Shown here: in pieces, positions 7,597 through 15,709 of the stretch
Numbering within the stretch: position 1 is the stretch's first letter
How the letters are laid out: each line of letters begins with the position of its first letter
Source of the DNA: Methanoculleus formosensis
Lineage (GTDB): Archaea > Halobacteriota > Methanomicrobia > Methanomicrobiales > Methanoculleaceae
NCBI RefSeq assembly: GCF_025384765.1
Contig: NZ_VHLL01000004.1
Coordinates: 1 to 64,000, forward strand
Direction: 5' to 3'
DNA: 64,000 bases
Notes under the pieces: generated by a model
The model's input: only the letters and a program-made list of their open reading frames with translations
Databases searched by the model: none
What the model was told of the DNA's origin: nothing
Translations under genes and position numbers: made by a program

Positions 7597-7869
7597 GCGC
7601 TCACCGATACAGTATCATCATCTCGAAGGGTGATAATACTGACCGAACCCTAGCACGGAGCTCTTCCGGCGATCGTCGTGTCCCTGAATACCAGCAACGC
7701 GGGGAGATGGCGGGCGGTGTGACCCCCCGGTCAGTATTCGTCGCAGAACGGGTTTACTGGATCGTTTTCCGGCAGAACCACACAGGAATGATCGAATGCT
7801 TCACGGAATGGGGATCTTTGTACCTGCCTCACAAAGTATATCCTCTTGAAGGGCAGAGACCATTGTACC

Positions 7870-8097
7870 ATGCAGACGATAGAAGTATCCGATATGGTTT
7901 ACCAGGAAATTCTTTCGCGCAGAAAGGGGAGGGAATCGATTAGCAAGACCCTTGAGCGCGAATTAATGCCAAAATCAAAAACCGTGGTGATCTGTGAAAC
8001 GGCTGTAAACGTTCAAGGGGTCGATGAGATGGTTCGAAGAACCAACAAAGAGAAAACATACACGTCCCAGGAGCTCCGCGCAAAATACGGAGTTTAA
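7870..8097 (+). CDS. Antitoxin-like protein (VapB/RelB type)
   Basis: This 75-residue protein begins QTIEVSDMVYQEILSRRKGR, resembling the beta-strand plus helix start of small ribbon-helix-helix antitoxins, with a C-terminal basic tail (YTSQELRAKYGV). GC content is low compared with neighbours. It is convergent with a RelE-like gene at 8098-8403; the two stop codons are directly adjacent. That arrangement is unusual for a toxin-antitoxin pair, so it may be an orphan. The function is inferred only from size and pattern. Confidence 0.45.
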   Translation: MQTIEVSDMVYQEILSRRKGRESISKTLERELMPKSKTVVICETAVNVQGVDEMVRRTNKEKTYTSQELRAKYGV

Positions 8098-8403
8098 TCA
8101 GAGTTGGCCATAAATCTGGTGTGCCTTTTCGTATGTTAAAATCTCATGGATCTTTGCGTATCTATCTGGTTTCTCTCCAATAATAGTGTATATCAAAGTG
8201 AACCGTCTTTCTATGTGCAGCCTGCATGAACCTGTTTTCGACCCCTTAATTGCTTTTTTGTTGCACTGCGGGTCGTAATCAAAAAGATGTTTGTCCAGGC
8301 AGTAATCCACCTTATCCATTATTTTTTTGATATACTTTGCATTGTTGCCCTTCAATTCTCTGAAGAATTTTTCTGCGGTGTGTGTGTATTCCACATGACC
8401 CAT
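8098..8403 (-). CDS. RelE/ParE-family toxin
   Basis: This 101-residue protein begins GHVEYTHTAEKFFRELKGNN, with a central TGSCRLHIERRFTLIYTIIG and a tail KIHEILTYEKAHQIYGQL. The paired helices, then the arginine-rich strand and the C-terminal EILTYEKAHQIYG match RelE/YoeB-like ribosome-dependent RNases, where a C-terminal His and Tyr are important. The genuine partner is probably the truncated frame just upstream on the same strand (8405-8452), which ends where this gene begins. GC content is low. Confidence 0.75.
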   Translation of the reverse strand: MGHVEYTHTAEKFFRELKGNNAKYIKKIMDKVDYCLDKHLFDYDPQCNKKAIKGSKTGSCRLHIERRFTLIYTIIGEKPDRYAKIHEILTYEKAHQIYGQL

Positions 8404-8404
8404 T

Positions 8405-8452
8405 CTACCATCTCATCTCTTGTATCGTCTCAATGTACTCCTCTGATGCCAT
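8405..8452 (-). pseudogene. C-terminal remnant of an antitoxin upstream of RelE-like toxin
   Basis: A frame of 15 codons (MASEEYIETIQEMRW) ends 1 nt before the toxin start. The acidic-aromatic helix is typical of the C-terminus of RelB-type antitoxins. Upstream the frame is closed by a TGA. It may be all that remains of the cognate antitoxin, or a minimal leader peptide. Confidence 0.35.
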
Positions 8453-8529
8453 AGAATACCGTCAGTTTTGCATTCGGAAAAATCCCCTTGAAACTCCACG
8501 ATGACAATGCATGATCGGAGATCAGCCGG

Positions 8530-8765
8530 GCAAGCGGTGGGTGTACCCGCAGGGCACCCGGGGTAGTGCCCTACGCAACAACTGGTCATCTGAGATCCTA
8601 TCCAGGTGTTCCCGCTTGCATGCTGGTCCGGGGCACGGCTTTCCATAGGGTATCGCCATGACTGCCCCCGCCCCTTGAGGGGCGGGGGAGGAGCGCTGAA
8701 AGCGCGGGTGGGGTGGGGTTGATGAGAGGGGGGTCTTCCTCTCCTCGCGAGCCGCCACGGTCCAC
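8530..8765 (-). repeat. GC-rich dispersed repeat R2, copy d
   Basis: Inverted relative to 10363-10565. It contains TATCGCCATGACTGCCCCCG, a GC hairpin (CCCCCGCCCC / GGGGCGGGGG) and GGGTGGGGTGGGGTT. Its outer part (CATGCAAGCGGGAACACC on the minus strand) also occurs in copy e at 43076-43203. No coding capacity. Confidence 0.7.
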
Positions 8766-9287
8766 GACATAAGGATGTGCTTGAAAGAATTGGTCGAACT
8801 CGAGGACAGGCCGGATCCGGCACCAACCTCGTCAAGGAAGAGCGAAAACCGGAACAGGGCTTTATCGAAGCCCAATAATGAAAATTTTCAGTTGAATCCG
8901 CCGAGATTGATTATCAGTTATATGCTGGAGCACTACCCGAGAACCCGGCGCCTTCCTCGCCGGCGAGCGGGGTTAGCCAGGCACGGTGCCTTCCTCGCCC
9001 TATAGTCCCCGGCGGCGGCCCGCAGGCATCCCTCTCCATAGCGTCTGTACCTGCGCGCCGGCCGGACCCCGCCCTTCTCTGCCTGCCGGAGCACCCACCC
9101 ACCGCCCCAGGGCGGCGCGCCGGAGGGGGCTATTTTATATATGCCTGCCGATGGATTTGTATTATCCTTGAAACAGCGTTTTGAGCCCGTTGGTTCTTTT
9201 CGGAAAATTATGTATGTCATGAAAGATTCTTTCATGCAGCTGGCGGCGGAGGGCATTAAACTATTCTGGAAAGAATCACTCCAATAT
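8766..9287. other. Intergenic region, no gene seen
   Basis: About 520 bp of mixed composition. A segment near 8940-9005 repeats parts of 6960-7000. The right end becomes AT-rich and leads into the pilin promoter. I see no coding sequence or RNA gene. Confidence 0.4.
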
Positions 9288-9298
9288 CTTTATATATC
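9288..9298 (+). promoter_or_regulatory. TATA box of pilin gene
   Basis: CTTTATATATC lies about 65-75 bp before the pilin start, in a locally AT-rich stretch, and fits an archaeal TATA box with a short leader. Confidence 0.5.
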
Positions 9299-9361
9299 TT
9301 GCAAAATCAGTTTATTTTATCGACTGCCTGTCCCATCGGGGCACGGAGTCAAGAGGTGTGT

Positions 9362-9793
9362 ATGATGAACTTCAAGCAGAATGAAGAAGCAGTATCGCCG
9401 GTCATCGGGGTCATCCTGATGGTCGCCATCACGGTGATCCTCGCTGCGGTTATTGCGGCGTTTGTGTTCGGAATGGCAGGGAATGTCGGTACGACGAAGA
9501 ACGTTGCGGCAACGGCAACTCAGGTTGGTAACGACATTATTATCACCTATCAGGGCGGTCCCGATCACAATGCTGTGATGAACTTAACGGTTATTGGTTC
9601 GGATGGGGTAACTTACTACTACGACAATGAGCCCCCGACCAACCTAGTAGCCGCCATCGACAGCACTGTGAAACCCACCGTCGGCGCAACCATGAAACTA
9701 GTGGACAACGGCACAACAAGTAAAGATCACATTGTTGCTGCAGCTATCTTTGACGACGGCACAACTCAGGTTATTCTAGATACCAACCTGTGA
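9362..9793 (+). CDS. Archaeal type IV pilin
   Basis: This 143-residue protein has a short positively charged leader followed by EEAVSPVIGVILMVAITVIL and AAVIAAFVFG, the class III signal and hydrophobic N-terminal helix of archaeal type IV pilins (Pilin_N type). A prepilin peptidase would cleave just before the helix. The rest is a beta-rich, Thr/Asn-rich exposed domain. It lies 70 bp downstream of a TATA box. A second pilin is at 27815-28216, and the 3' end of a third survives at 10690-10760. It probably contributes to adhesion pili. Confidence 0.85.
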   Translation: MMNFKQNEEAVSPVIGVILMVAITVILAAVIAAFVFGMAGNVGTTKNVAATATQVGNDIIITYQGGPDHNAVMNLTVIGSDGVTYYYDNEPPTNLVAAIDSTVKPTVGATMKLVDNGTTSKDHIVAAAIFDDGTTQVILDTNL

Positions 9794-9947
9794 TGTTCCG
9801 AAACATACTCTCTTTTTCCTTCACAAGCCAGTTCACGCGCGGAATCCGGTAGCAGATCTCTGCCGAAAGGTTATCTTTCTCCTATTGAGTGATCTATTGC
9901 TCTAGGAGATCTATATCCATGAGATTAACCCTACAATTATCTAGACC

Positions 9948-10259
9948 GTGGCAATACACGCCGGGAATAGGAGCTACCTCATCGTCAGGCGGGAGGATTA
10001 CTACGAGGCATTCAGAAAACCCCTTGCCCTCCTCACCGCCGGCGGTGCCGCCGCTTACCTCCTCTCCTGCATCGCCCAGTACAGCCCCACCCTCCACGGC
10101 CCGGCGGGGTTTGCCGTCCCGGTCGGGGTGCCCCTCATCCTTGCCGTAGCATGGTATGTCATGAAGGTGGAGGACGACGATGAATTGGAGGATGATGGGG
10201 AAGAGGAGGAATACGGGGAAGAGGAGGAATACGGGGAAGAGACGGATGAGGAGGAGTAA
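9948..10259 (+). CDS. Small membrane protein with acidic C-terminal tail
   Basis: This 103-residue protein begins with a soluble segment (SYLIVRREDYYEAFRKPL), then two hydrophobic helices (LLTAGGAAAYLLSCIAQY and FAVPVGVPLILAVAWYVM) and ends in an almost pure Glu/Asp/Tyr tail with a duplicated EEEEYGE unit. GTG 9948 is the assumed start. It sits downstream of a pilin gene, which may link it to pilus assembly, but I know no family. Confidence 0.55.
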   Translation: MAIHAGNRSYLIVRREDYYEAFRKPLALLTAGGAAAYLLSCIAQYSPTLHGPAGFAVPVGVPLILAVAWYVMKVEDDDELEDDGEEEEYGEEEEYGEETDEEE

Positions 10260-10362
10260 CACTCCTTTCTTTTTCCTCTGACGAGAACATCTCTAGTTCG
10301 CCCTATCCGCTTGCTATTGTTTCCACTAACGGTGTGACATGCATCCCTCAGTCACACACAAC

Positions 10363-10565
10363 CCGTGCACGGCTTTCGAGGGAATATCGCCATTGGGGGT
10401 GGGGCTGACGGGGAGGGGGGAGCATCCCCCCTCCTCTGTCTCTACTCCGTAAGGCTCTACCTGTGCCCCCCACCCCGCCCGGCCTCCGGCCTCCTCCCCC
10501 GCCCCTGGGGGCGGGGGCAGTGCGTGGCGATACCCCCACGGTCCACTGCACCGGGCTTTTTCCTC
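10363..10565 (+). repeat. GC-rich dispersed repeat R2, copy a
   Basis: About 200 bp bounded by sub-terminal inverted TATCGCC(A) / TGGCGATA motifs. It contains GGGGCTGACGGGGAGGGG, a CCCGGCCTCCGGCC segment and a GC hairpin. It is closely similar to the inverted copy at 60669-60870 over its whole length, and to copies c, d and e over parts. Confidence 0.8.
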
Positions 10566-10592
10566 ATTTAAAATGCCTAAACGATTCCGCTA

Positions 10593-11438
10593 ATGGAGCA
10601 GAATCCCACATGCAACGGCACAACCACACTCAAAAATCAAAAAACGCCAGTCACCGGGGGTTACCACGGGGAACCCGCTCTCAAACCACCCTATCAACCA
10701 ATATCCACGGCTCGTTATCGACAAACCTCCCCACGACCACAACCCGCGCCGCGTCCGGTACGACACGCACCTCAAACACCCCGAGCCGGCTCCGCCGCGT
10801 TCTTCCAGGTCTCGCCGGTCTCGTTCTTCGCCCTCCTCCTCGCCGGAGTAATCGGCTGCGCCCTCATCCGCCGCAGATCGACCGGGATCGATCAGAGAGA
10901 CGCACGACTCCTTGCCTTCTTCGCCCTCGCCGCCATCCTCGTGGTGCTCGCCTACGCAAACTCCCTCTCCGGGATGTCGGCAAGCCCCGGTATCATCCCC
11001 GACATGCGCTACCTCTCCCCGGCCTACCTCCCCATGCTCGTCATTGGAGTCTATGCCCTGAAGCACGCCGGGATGGATGCCAATGGGGCGCAAGAGGCAC
11101 TGAGAACGCTCTTCTGGCTCGCGGTCATCGACCTCCCGCTCATCTTCGTCATCCTCCAGGTCATCGCCGGCCAAAACCCCGGCGGGCAGGTCACGTTCAT
11201 CACGACCCTCACCTACCTCTTCCTCGCCGGGGCCGCGGTGCTCTATGTCGCCGTCCTCGCCCGCCGCGCCTCCCCCCGCCTTCTCGCCTACGCCGTCCCG
11301 GTGCTGATGCTCTTCCCCCTCGCCTGGGAACTCATCGTCGACTTCCGGTTCGCCACGAGCTGCTGGGAAGGCTACCACTTCTGGATACCTGTAGTGGAGT
11401 ATATCTGGTACATCCAGTACGCGATCTTCCCGCTGTGA
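10593..11438 (+). CDS. Polytopic membrane protein, longest copy of a repeated family; N-terminus doubtful
   Basis: The open frame has 281 codons, but only about residues 65-281 look like protein. They contain six or so hydrophobic helices (VSFFALLLAGVIGCALI, LLAFFALAAILVVLAY, LPLIFVILQVIAG, FLAGAAVLYVAVLA) and end FWIPVVEYIWYIQYAIFPL. The first 60 codons run antisense through a pilin remnant (10690-10760) and are proline/arginine-rich, so the true 5' end has probably been lost or replaced. Four further fragments of this gene occur at 12545, 17680, 23062 and 26262. I do not recognise a family. Confidence 0.5.
   Translation: MEQNPTCNGTTTLKNQKTPVTGGYHGEPALKPPYQPISTARYRQTSPRPQPAPRPVRHAPQTPRAGSAAFFQVSPVSFFALLLAGVIGCALIRRRSTGIDQRDARLLAFFALAAILVVLAYANSLSGMSASPGIIPDMRYLSPAYLPMLVIGVYALKHAGMDANGAQEALRTLFWLAVIDLPLIFVILQVIAGQNPGGQVTFITTLTYLFLAGAAVLYVAVLARRASPRLLAYAVPVLMLFPLAWELIVDFRFATSCWEGYHFWIPVVEYIWYIQYAIFPL
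10690..10760 (-). pseudogene. Pilin 3' remnant
   Basis: On the minus strand the segment encodes VPDAARVVVVGRFVDNEPWI followed by LVDR. This closely matches the C-terminus of the pilin at 27815-28216 (VPDATRVVIVGTSGDNKSWI). It lies inside the nominal 5' part of the membrane-protein frame and shows that region is a recombination junction. Confidence 0.6.
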
Positions 11439-11528
11439 AGGATGAAAATCCCTAATAGGTTTGTCTCTCATTTCGTTGGGGGCGTTCTGGAAAACCCCGC
11501 CGAAAGGACAGAAGCAACTCCTCGATAA

Positions 11529-11628
11529 GCTTATATATCATACATACATACCATGCACTGTAGTGAGTAAATCCTTCCTGAAAAGGATGAGGCCGCCTTG
11601 AGGCGGGTGGGACAAAGTAAGGAAGGGG
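11529..11628 (+). ncRNA. Candidate small structured RNA
   Basis: A strong TATA box (GCTTATATATCA, about 11529-11540) is followed by about 65 bp with no reading frame but three nested inverted repeats. CCTTCC (11573-11578) pairs with GGAAGG (11621-11626). ATCCTT pairs with AAGGAT. CCGCC-TTGA-GGCGG forms a perfect hairpin at 11593-11606. It ends in front of the convergent DUF3800 gene. An ACA trinucleotide lies near the 3' side, so an H/ACA-type guide is possible but not demonstrated. Confidence 0.3.
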
Positions 11629-11638
11629 TCACTATTTT

Positions 11639-12316
11639 CTACTTTTGGCGGCCTTTGAAATAATCAAGGACAACCGTTATATTTCCTTCGATGATGTGAT
11701 AGTGATCTGCCATGGGCGCATGTCCTCTATAATGTCTATGGATTGCTCCTGCTATGAAATCAACTGCCTGTACGCAGAGGTTCTGCTTCGAATCAACATG
11801 GGTTACTTCTAATTGATAGTTTCCCGTGTGATACGAATTGTCTCGATCCAGAGAGCGATATATAAGGTATTTGTCGAACTCTGCCCGGCTCACTCCATCA
11901 AGAGACTTATCTATGATCACATTAATTTCATGGGAAAATCCGTACTTCGAGATTATATTTGCAACAAGCGAGCCTGTGAGATAATTATACAGTATCTGAC
12001 GGTTATTCCTTAGATTATCGTAAACCTGTTCTTTCCTGAGAACCACATATGCAATTTCAATCTCTGTTTTTGAAAAATCCTCTAAAATACGCCTCCTGTA
12101 CGTATCATCTGTATTGTGATATTTGAGTTCTGCAATATTTTTGTACTTCTTTGGGAGTTTTCTCATGGTTCGTTTCATACAGGTCCTACATTTTTGAACC
12201 TGTTCCGGGCCCTGTGCGATTATTGCTGCGATGATAAAGTAGGGAGAGAGCTCTCCAGTAAATCCAAGATCCCCGGATTCGTCGATGTAGATATTAACTC
12301 CCCTGGGGGAGGGCAT
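11639..12316 (-). CDS. DUF3800 family protein
   Basis: This 225-residue protein opens with NIYIDESGDLGFTGELSPYF, the hallmark of DUF3800, and has conserved Asp residues later (INVIIDKSLDG, QAVDFIAGAIHRHYRG). The family has an RNase H-like fold. It is frequent in defence islands, phages and mobile elements, and is thought to be a nuclease, though activity is rarely shown. I chose ATG 12316 because the 28 extra codons back to 12400 lack similarity and cross an AT-rich promoter-like stretch (ATAATTATA). GC content is clearly lower than the surroundings, a sign of recent acquisition. Confidence 0.8.
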   Translation of the reverse strand: MPSPRGVNIYIDESGDLGFTGELSPYFIIAAIIAQGPEQVQKCRTCMKRTMRKLPKKYKNIAELKYHNTDDTYRRRILEDFSKTEIEIAYVVLRKEQVYDNLRNNRQILYNYLTGSLVANIISKYGFSHEINVIIDKSLDGVSRAEFDKYLIYRSLDRDNSYHTGNYQLEVTHVDSKQNLCVQAVDFIAGAIHRHYRGHAPMADHYHIIEGNITVVLDYFKGRQK

Positions 12317-12544
12317 GATCTCTGGTATAATTATCACCTCAGAAAACAGCCGTGGGCTGCCGAAGATACGAATTCTGTAAAAATACTGGTGTTTCAACAA
12401 TTAAACTCTTTACGATTGTTTCCAGACTGGACGGTTGAAATGCGGAACAAAACAGAAGTTCAGGTCACCAAAAGGCAGATCCTGAAGGTCTGCCTGCAAC
12501 GGGGGCTCCCGATCACGAACCTCTGGAAGTGCTGTGGTCCGTAG

Positions 12545-12777
12545 TATCTACCGTTATTTTCCTGTCCGGTGCTGCGGTGCTGTATGTCGCCGTCCTCGCC
12601 CGCCGGACCTCCCCCCGCCTCCTTGCCTACGCCGTCCCGGTGCTAATGCTCTTCCCCCTCGCCTGGGAACTCGTCGTCGACTTCCGGTTCGCCACGAGTT
12701 GCTGGGAAGGCTACCACTTCTGGATACCTGTAGTGGAGTATATCTGGTACATCCAGTACGCGATCTTCCCGCTCTGA
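12545..12777 (+). pseudogene. Membrane-protein family, C-terminal fragment (second copy)
   Basis: From about 12560 the frame encodes LSGAAVLYVAVLARRTSPRL then LAYAVPVLMLFPLAWELVVD and ends with the same YIWYIQYAIFPL as 10593-11438. It is nearly identical in DNA to 11230-11438. The upstream part of the gene is missing and the sequence before it (12401-12544) is unrelated. Confidence 0.75.
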
Positions 12778-12914
12778 GGGCCAGCCGGGAGGGCGAAGAA
12801 CGAGGCGGTGGCCTCACCCCGCCTCCTCGAAGGGCGCCCGGCGGCAGCCTCCCGGCATAATGGTTACCAGGGGTGTGGATGGGTATGCGGTTCGGCGGCG
12901 GCATATCATCCGGT

Positions 12915-13155
12915 ATGCCCGACAAGACGACCCCAATTACCATCAATATCCTCAAATCCGACCGGAACCGTCTGGGTGAACTCTGCCGTTACCCGAATGA
13001 GCCCTACCGGCTATCGTTCGCCGACTGCTGGACCAGAGCGGCGACCCCGAACTCCGGAGTCCGGGGGCACTCACCAGCATCCAGGCATCGCTCGACGATA
13101 TCCGGCGGGGCTGTGACGCACGAGGCGCTGAAACGGGACCTGAGGAGCGTGACCC
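12915..13155 (+). pseudogene. Degenerate copy of ribbon-helix-helix-like antitoxin
   Basis: ATG 12915 starts PDKTTPITINILKSDRNRLG and then ELCRYPNEPYR, parallel to the intact antitoxin at 13208. After that the match moves to other frames (IVRRLLDQSGDPEL, SIQASLDDIRRG, EALKRDLRS). At least two frameshifts are present. It is a tandem, decayed duplicate of the neighbouring antitoxin gene. Confidence 0.75.
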
Positions 13156-13207
13156 CCCACTCCCCCATAGCCACGCTTTTATATTATATAATGACCCATA
13201 ACTCGTT

Positions 13208-13447
13208 ATGCCCGAGGACACAACCACGATCGAGATCACCAGATCCGACCGGGACCGGCTGGAGAGCCTGCGCCGCTACCCCAGAGAGCCATACCGGACC
13301 ATAGTCCGCCGGCTGCTGGACCAGAGCGAGGACCCCGAGCCCCTGAGCCCTGAGACGATCGCCGACATCCAGGCGTCGCTTGATGAGATCAGGCGGGGCG
13401 AGTTTGTGACACACGAAGAATTGAAGCGGGATCTGGGGATCGAGTGA
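13208..13447 (+). CDS. RelB-like antitoxin
   Basis: This 79-residue protein begins EDTTTIEITRSDRDRLESLR, a ribbon-helix-helix-type DNA-binding start, continues REPYRTIVRRLLDQSEDPEP, and ends with an acidic helix (IADIQASLDEIRRGEFVTHE). This architecture is typical of small archaeal antitoxins paired with RelE. A TATA-like TTTATATTATATAATG lies about 20 bp upstream, suggesting a near-leaderless mRNA. It overlaps the toxin start by 4 nt and is likely to repress its own operon. Confidence 0.8.
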   Translation: MPEDTTTIEITRSDRDRLESLRRYPREPYRTIVRRLLDQSEDPEPLSPETIADIQASLDEIRRGEFVTHEELKRDLGIE

Positions 13448-13707
13448 GATACTCGCTCATTTACTCGAAAAGAGCCCGGCATAAATTAAAGCGCCTCCCA
13501 AAGGAGACTGCCGCCCGGATGATCGGGGCGCTTGAACTGCTGGCTGAAGAGGAATCTCCACACCTGCAGGTGAAGCGCCTGACGAACTCACCGCTATTCT
13601 CCCTGCGGGTAGGGGTGTACCGGGTGATCCTGGCGTTCGAGCACCAACAACTCGTTATTATGGCAGTCGATCTCGATCATCGAAAGAATGCCTACGATAA
13701 CCTGTGA
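13444..13707 (+). CDS. relE: RelE-family toxin
   Basis: This 87-residue protein starts RYSLIYSKRARHKLKRLPKE, with the classical HKLKRLPKE helix of RelE, then KRLTNSPLFSLRVGVYRVIL and MAVDLDHRKNAYDNL. The pattern LRVGxYRVI...DHRxxxY is the RelE core. Family members cleave mRNA in the ribosomal A site. GTG 13444 is the start and overlaps the antitoxin stop. This is one of the few apparently complete toxin-antitoxin pairs in the window. Confidence 0.85.
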   Translation: MRYSLIYSKRARHKLKRLPKETAARMIGALELLAEEESPHLQVKRLTNSPLFSLRVGVYRVILAFEHQQLVIMAVDLDHRKNAYDNL

Positions 13708-13805
13708 GATACCTCTGATGCTCATGCCCTCGAACCCGTACCGGGACCCGGACAATCGAGGCCCCTCCACCGGAATAAGCAAGCGCCCGGGAGAAAACAC
13801 CCAGG

Positions 13806-14159
13806 ACTCATCGCCCGTGTGTTTCGTGAACTGGGCTTGATCGAGCAATGGGGTAGCGGGTTTCGCCGTATTCTGGACGAGAGAAGCAGAACCTGCCTGA
13901 GCCTGTGCTCGAAGAGATCGGGATGAAAGTTCGGTTTACTACTTTTCTCACGGAGGATAGCTCACTCAGGATTAAACCCGAAGCCATAGGGGAAGCTGAG
14001 AAATATGTAACCGAACGTGTAACCGAACATGTAAAGCGTCTTATGATCTGTTTGGAGGAGAGGCCATCAGGAACAAAAGATGCGATGCAATGCCCGGGAC
14101 TCAGTCACCGCCCCACATTTCTGTATGATCGCGTGTTCCACAATACATTAGTATATTGA
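13806..14159 (+). pseudogene. 3' fragment of an AlbA_2/ATPase regulator gene
   Basis: The DNA is about 90% identical by eye to 24453-24770, the C-terminal part of the AlbA_2 gene at 23456-24883. It encodes HRPGLIARVFRELGLIEQWG, then after a 4-bp deletion LPEPVLEEIGMKVRFTTF and so on. There is no N-terminal AlbA_2 domain. The start near 13806 is abrupt, marking a recombination junction. Confidence 0.8.
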
Positions 14160-14179
14160 ACAATCATTCAATATATTGT

Positions 14180-14725
14180 ATGCTCCGCGAGTTCGAGACG
14201 TTCGTCGGGTTCCGGATCCTCGCCTGGTTCCTCACCCACCCAACCGGCGAGATCCACATCAATAAACTCGCCCGGGAGATCGGAGTCAGCCCGGGAAGCG
14301 TCAAATCGTATGCCGACGCCTTCGAGCGCGACGGTCTGATCACCGCCACGCGCCTCGGCACCGCAAGGCTCCTCTCCCTCGACAACGACTCCTTTGCTGT
14401 CCGGGAGTTGAAGCGGGCCTGCATGGCCCTCCTCCTCGTCCGGGCCGGCATCGAGGACCTCGCGCCCGAAAGCATCGCGGTCGCGGTCTACGGGAGCACT
14501 GCGGCGGGGACCTATGATGAGCAGAGCGACGTCGACATCCTGATCATCGGCGATGAGAGCCAGGTCGATCACGGCCGGGTGCCGGCACTGGAGGCGGAAA
14601 GTGATCGAGAAGTGCAGTTGACGATCGTCCCCTACTACCGGTGGGAACAGATGAAAGAGGAGGGCGATCCGTTTGTCGCGAGCGTCCTGCAAAACCACAT
14701 GCTTGTTACGGGGACCGCACTATGA
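14180..14725 (+). CDS. Winged-helix MNT nucleotidyltransferase (antitoxin type)
   Basis: This 181-residue protein has an N-terminal winged helix (EIHINKLAREIGVSPGSVKS, residues about 27-75) followed by a minimal nucleotidyltransferase domain with VYGSTAAGTYDEQSDVDILI (GS-x10-DxD). This domain order is common in archaeal MNT antitoxins that also regulate transcription. ATG 14180 is preceded by a TATA-like ATATATT. The stop overlaps the start of the HEPN-type gene at 14722. Catalytic residues are all present. Confidence 0.85.
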   Translation: MLREFETFVGFRILAWFLTHPTGEIHINKLAREIGVSPGSVKSYADAFERDGLITATRLGTARLLSLDNDSFAVRELKRACMALLLVRAGIEDLAPESIAVAVYGSTAAGTYDEQSDVDILIIGDESQVDHGRVPALEAESDREVQLTIVPYYRWEQMKEEGDPFVASVLQNHMLVTGTAL

Positions 14726-15030
14726 GGTGGCAGGATTGTGTCGACCGCGGCCTCATCCGTGCCGACCCTAAAAACGCCGACGGTATTCTCCGGCAAGAGT
14801 CTCCAATGCTCCGCGGTCTCAGAGCCTGTGGTGCTCTCCTTCTCATCGTTGCAGTTATCTATTCTGTCGCCAGACGGCAGAAGGGCTATGCGTTATACGG
14901 AAATTCGCACTCCTTGCAGGAGAGGCAGAGGTGGCGCCTATCGTGCCGCCTGTATCGCGTTCTGAAAGCAAAGGATGAGAATACGGAAGACGAACCCGAC
15001 GACGACGAAGAGATAGAGAGAGAAGAATAA
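14722..15030 (+). CDS. HEPN partner of MNT, probably degenerate
   Basis: The first 20 residues (MRWQDCVDRGLIRADPKNAD) are a clear match to the HEPN toxins that follow winged-helix MNT genes. After residue 28 the similarity becomes weak: a hydrophobic stretch (ACGALLLIVAVIYSVA), then KGYALYGNSHSLQER, which recalls the HEPN active-site segment in altered form, and an acidic tail (DEPDDDEEIEREE). The frame is open for 102 codons. I think small internal deletions scrambled the core, but a divergent functional protein is possible. Confidence 0.5.
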   Translation: MRWQDCVDRGLIRADPKNADGILRQESPMLRGLRACGALLLIVAVIYSVARRQKGYALYGNSHSLQERQRWRLSCRLYRVLKAKDENTEDEPDDDEEIEREE

Positions 15031-15178
15031 AGGGTAAAGGGATTGTCGTTATCCCCCGCCGAGTGCCTTCACGATCACCGCCACCATCCCGCCTCCCAGC
15101 CTCTTCCCTCACCCGGTGAGCTCAACCTCGCCTGCAGCAAGGGGCCGGCAGCAGAGCCTGCCGCTGTGGACGTCCCTC

Positions 15179-15639
15179 ATGACGACATCGATCTGCCACC
15201 GTAACGGCGTTCACCAACCTCATCCAGGCCGTCATCAACGACAACCCCTTCGGGTGCGTCGGGTATACGACCTAAGCCAGCGAGACCATCGCCCCGATCG
15301 TCCGGAACCGCGAGCACTACACCTTGATGAGTGAACTTCCTCAACGACGAGGGCAAGAAGGTCGGGACCGTCTCCCTGCAGTCCCCCTCGATCGCTGCGT
15401 ATGAGGCGAACGCCGCGGAGGCCCTCGCCAACGCGACCTTCGCAACCGCGATGGGCGGAGTGGCCGAGCGCGACAACGCCCGCGAGTCCTACTACGCTCA
15501 GCTCAAGTGCCACGACCCGTCCAGTGACGACTACTACGTCACCTTCACCCGGAAGACCGTCCGGCTCTCGTCCTACCAGGACGACGCGATCAAAGGCAGG
15601 GTCGAGACCTGGGCCGACGCCGTCCCCGCGCTGGACTGA
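15179..15639 (+). pseudogene. Broken conserved archaeal gene of unknown function
   Basis: Pieces in different frames line up as one protein of about 150 residues: TAFTNLIQAVINDNPFGCVG, ETIAPIVRNREHYT, FLNDEGKKVGTVSLQSPS and ESYYAQLKCHDPSSDDYYVT, ending VETWADAVPALD. There is an internal TAA near 15270 and at least two frameshifts. I believe intact homologues occur in other Methanomicrobiales, from memory only; no function is known. The last 103 codons (15331-15639) remain open. Confidence 0.65.
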
Positions 15640-15709
15640 GAGGGCTTTTGCCCCCTCTCGATCTCAGCCCCGTGCGACCCTGGTGAACCCGGTCAGCATC
15701 ATCATGCGA

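Noticed and set aside
7663-7722. Short HicB-like C-terminal frame on the plus strand
   Set aside because: Only about 12 residues match (IVVSLNTSNAG), too little to annotate as a gene remnant with confidence.
10463-11455. 330-codon frame overlapping the membrane gene
   Set aside because: Arg/Pro-rich out-of-frame translation of the same DNA; the +1 frame holds the hydrophobic helices found in four other copies.
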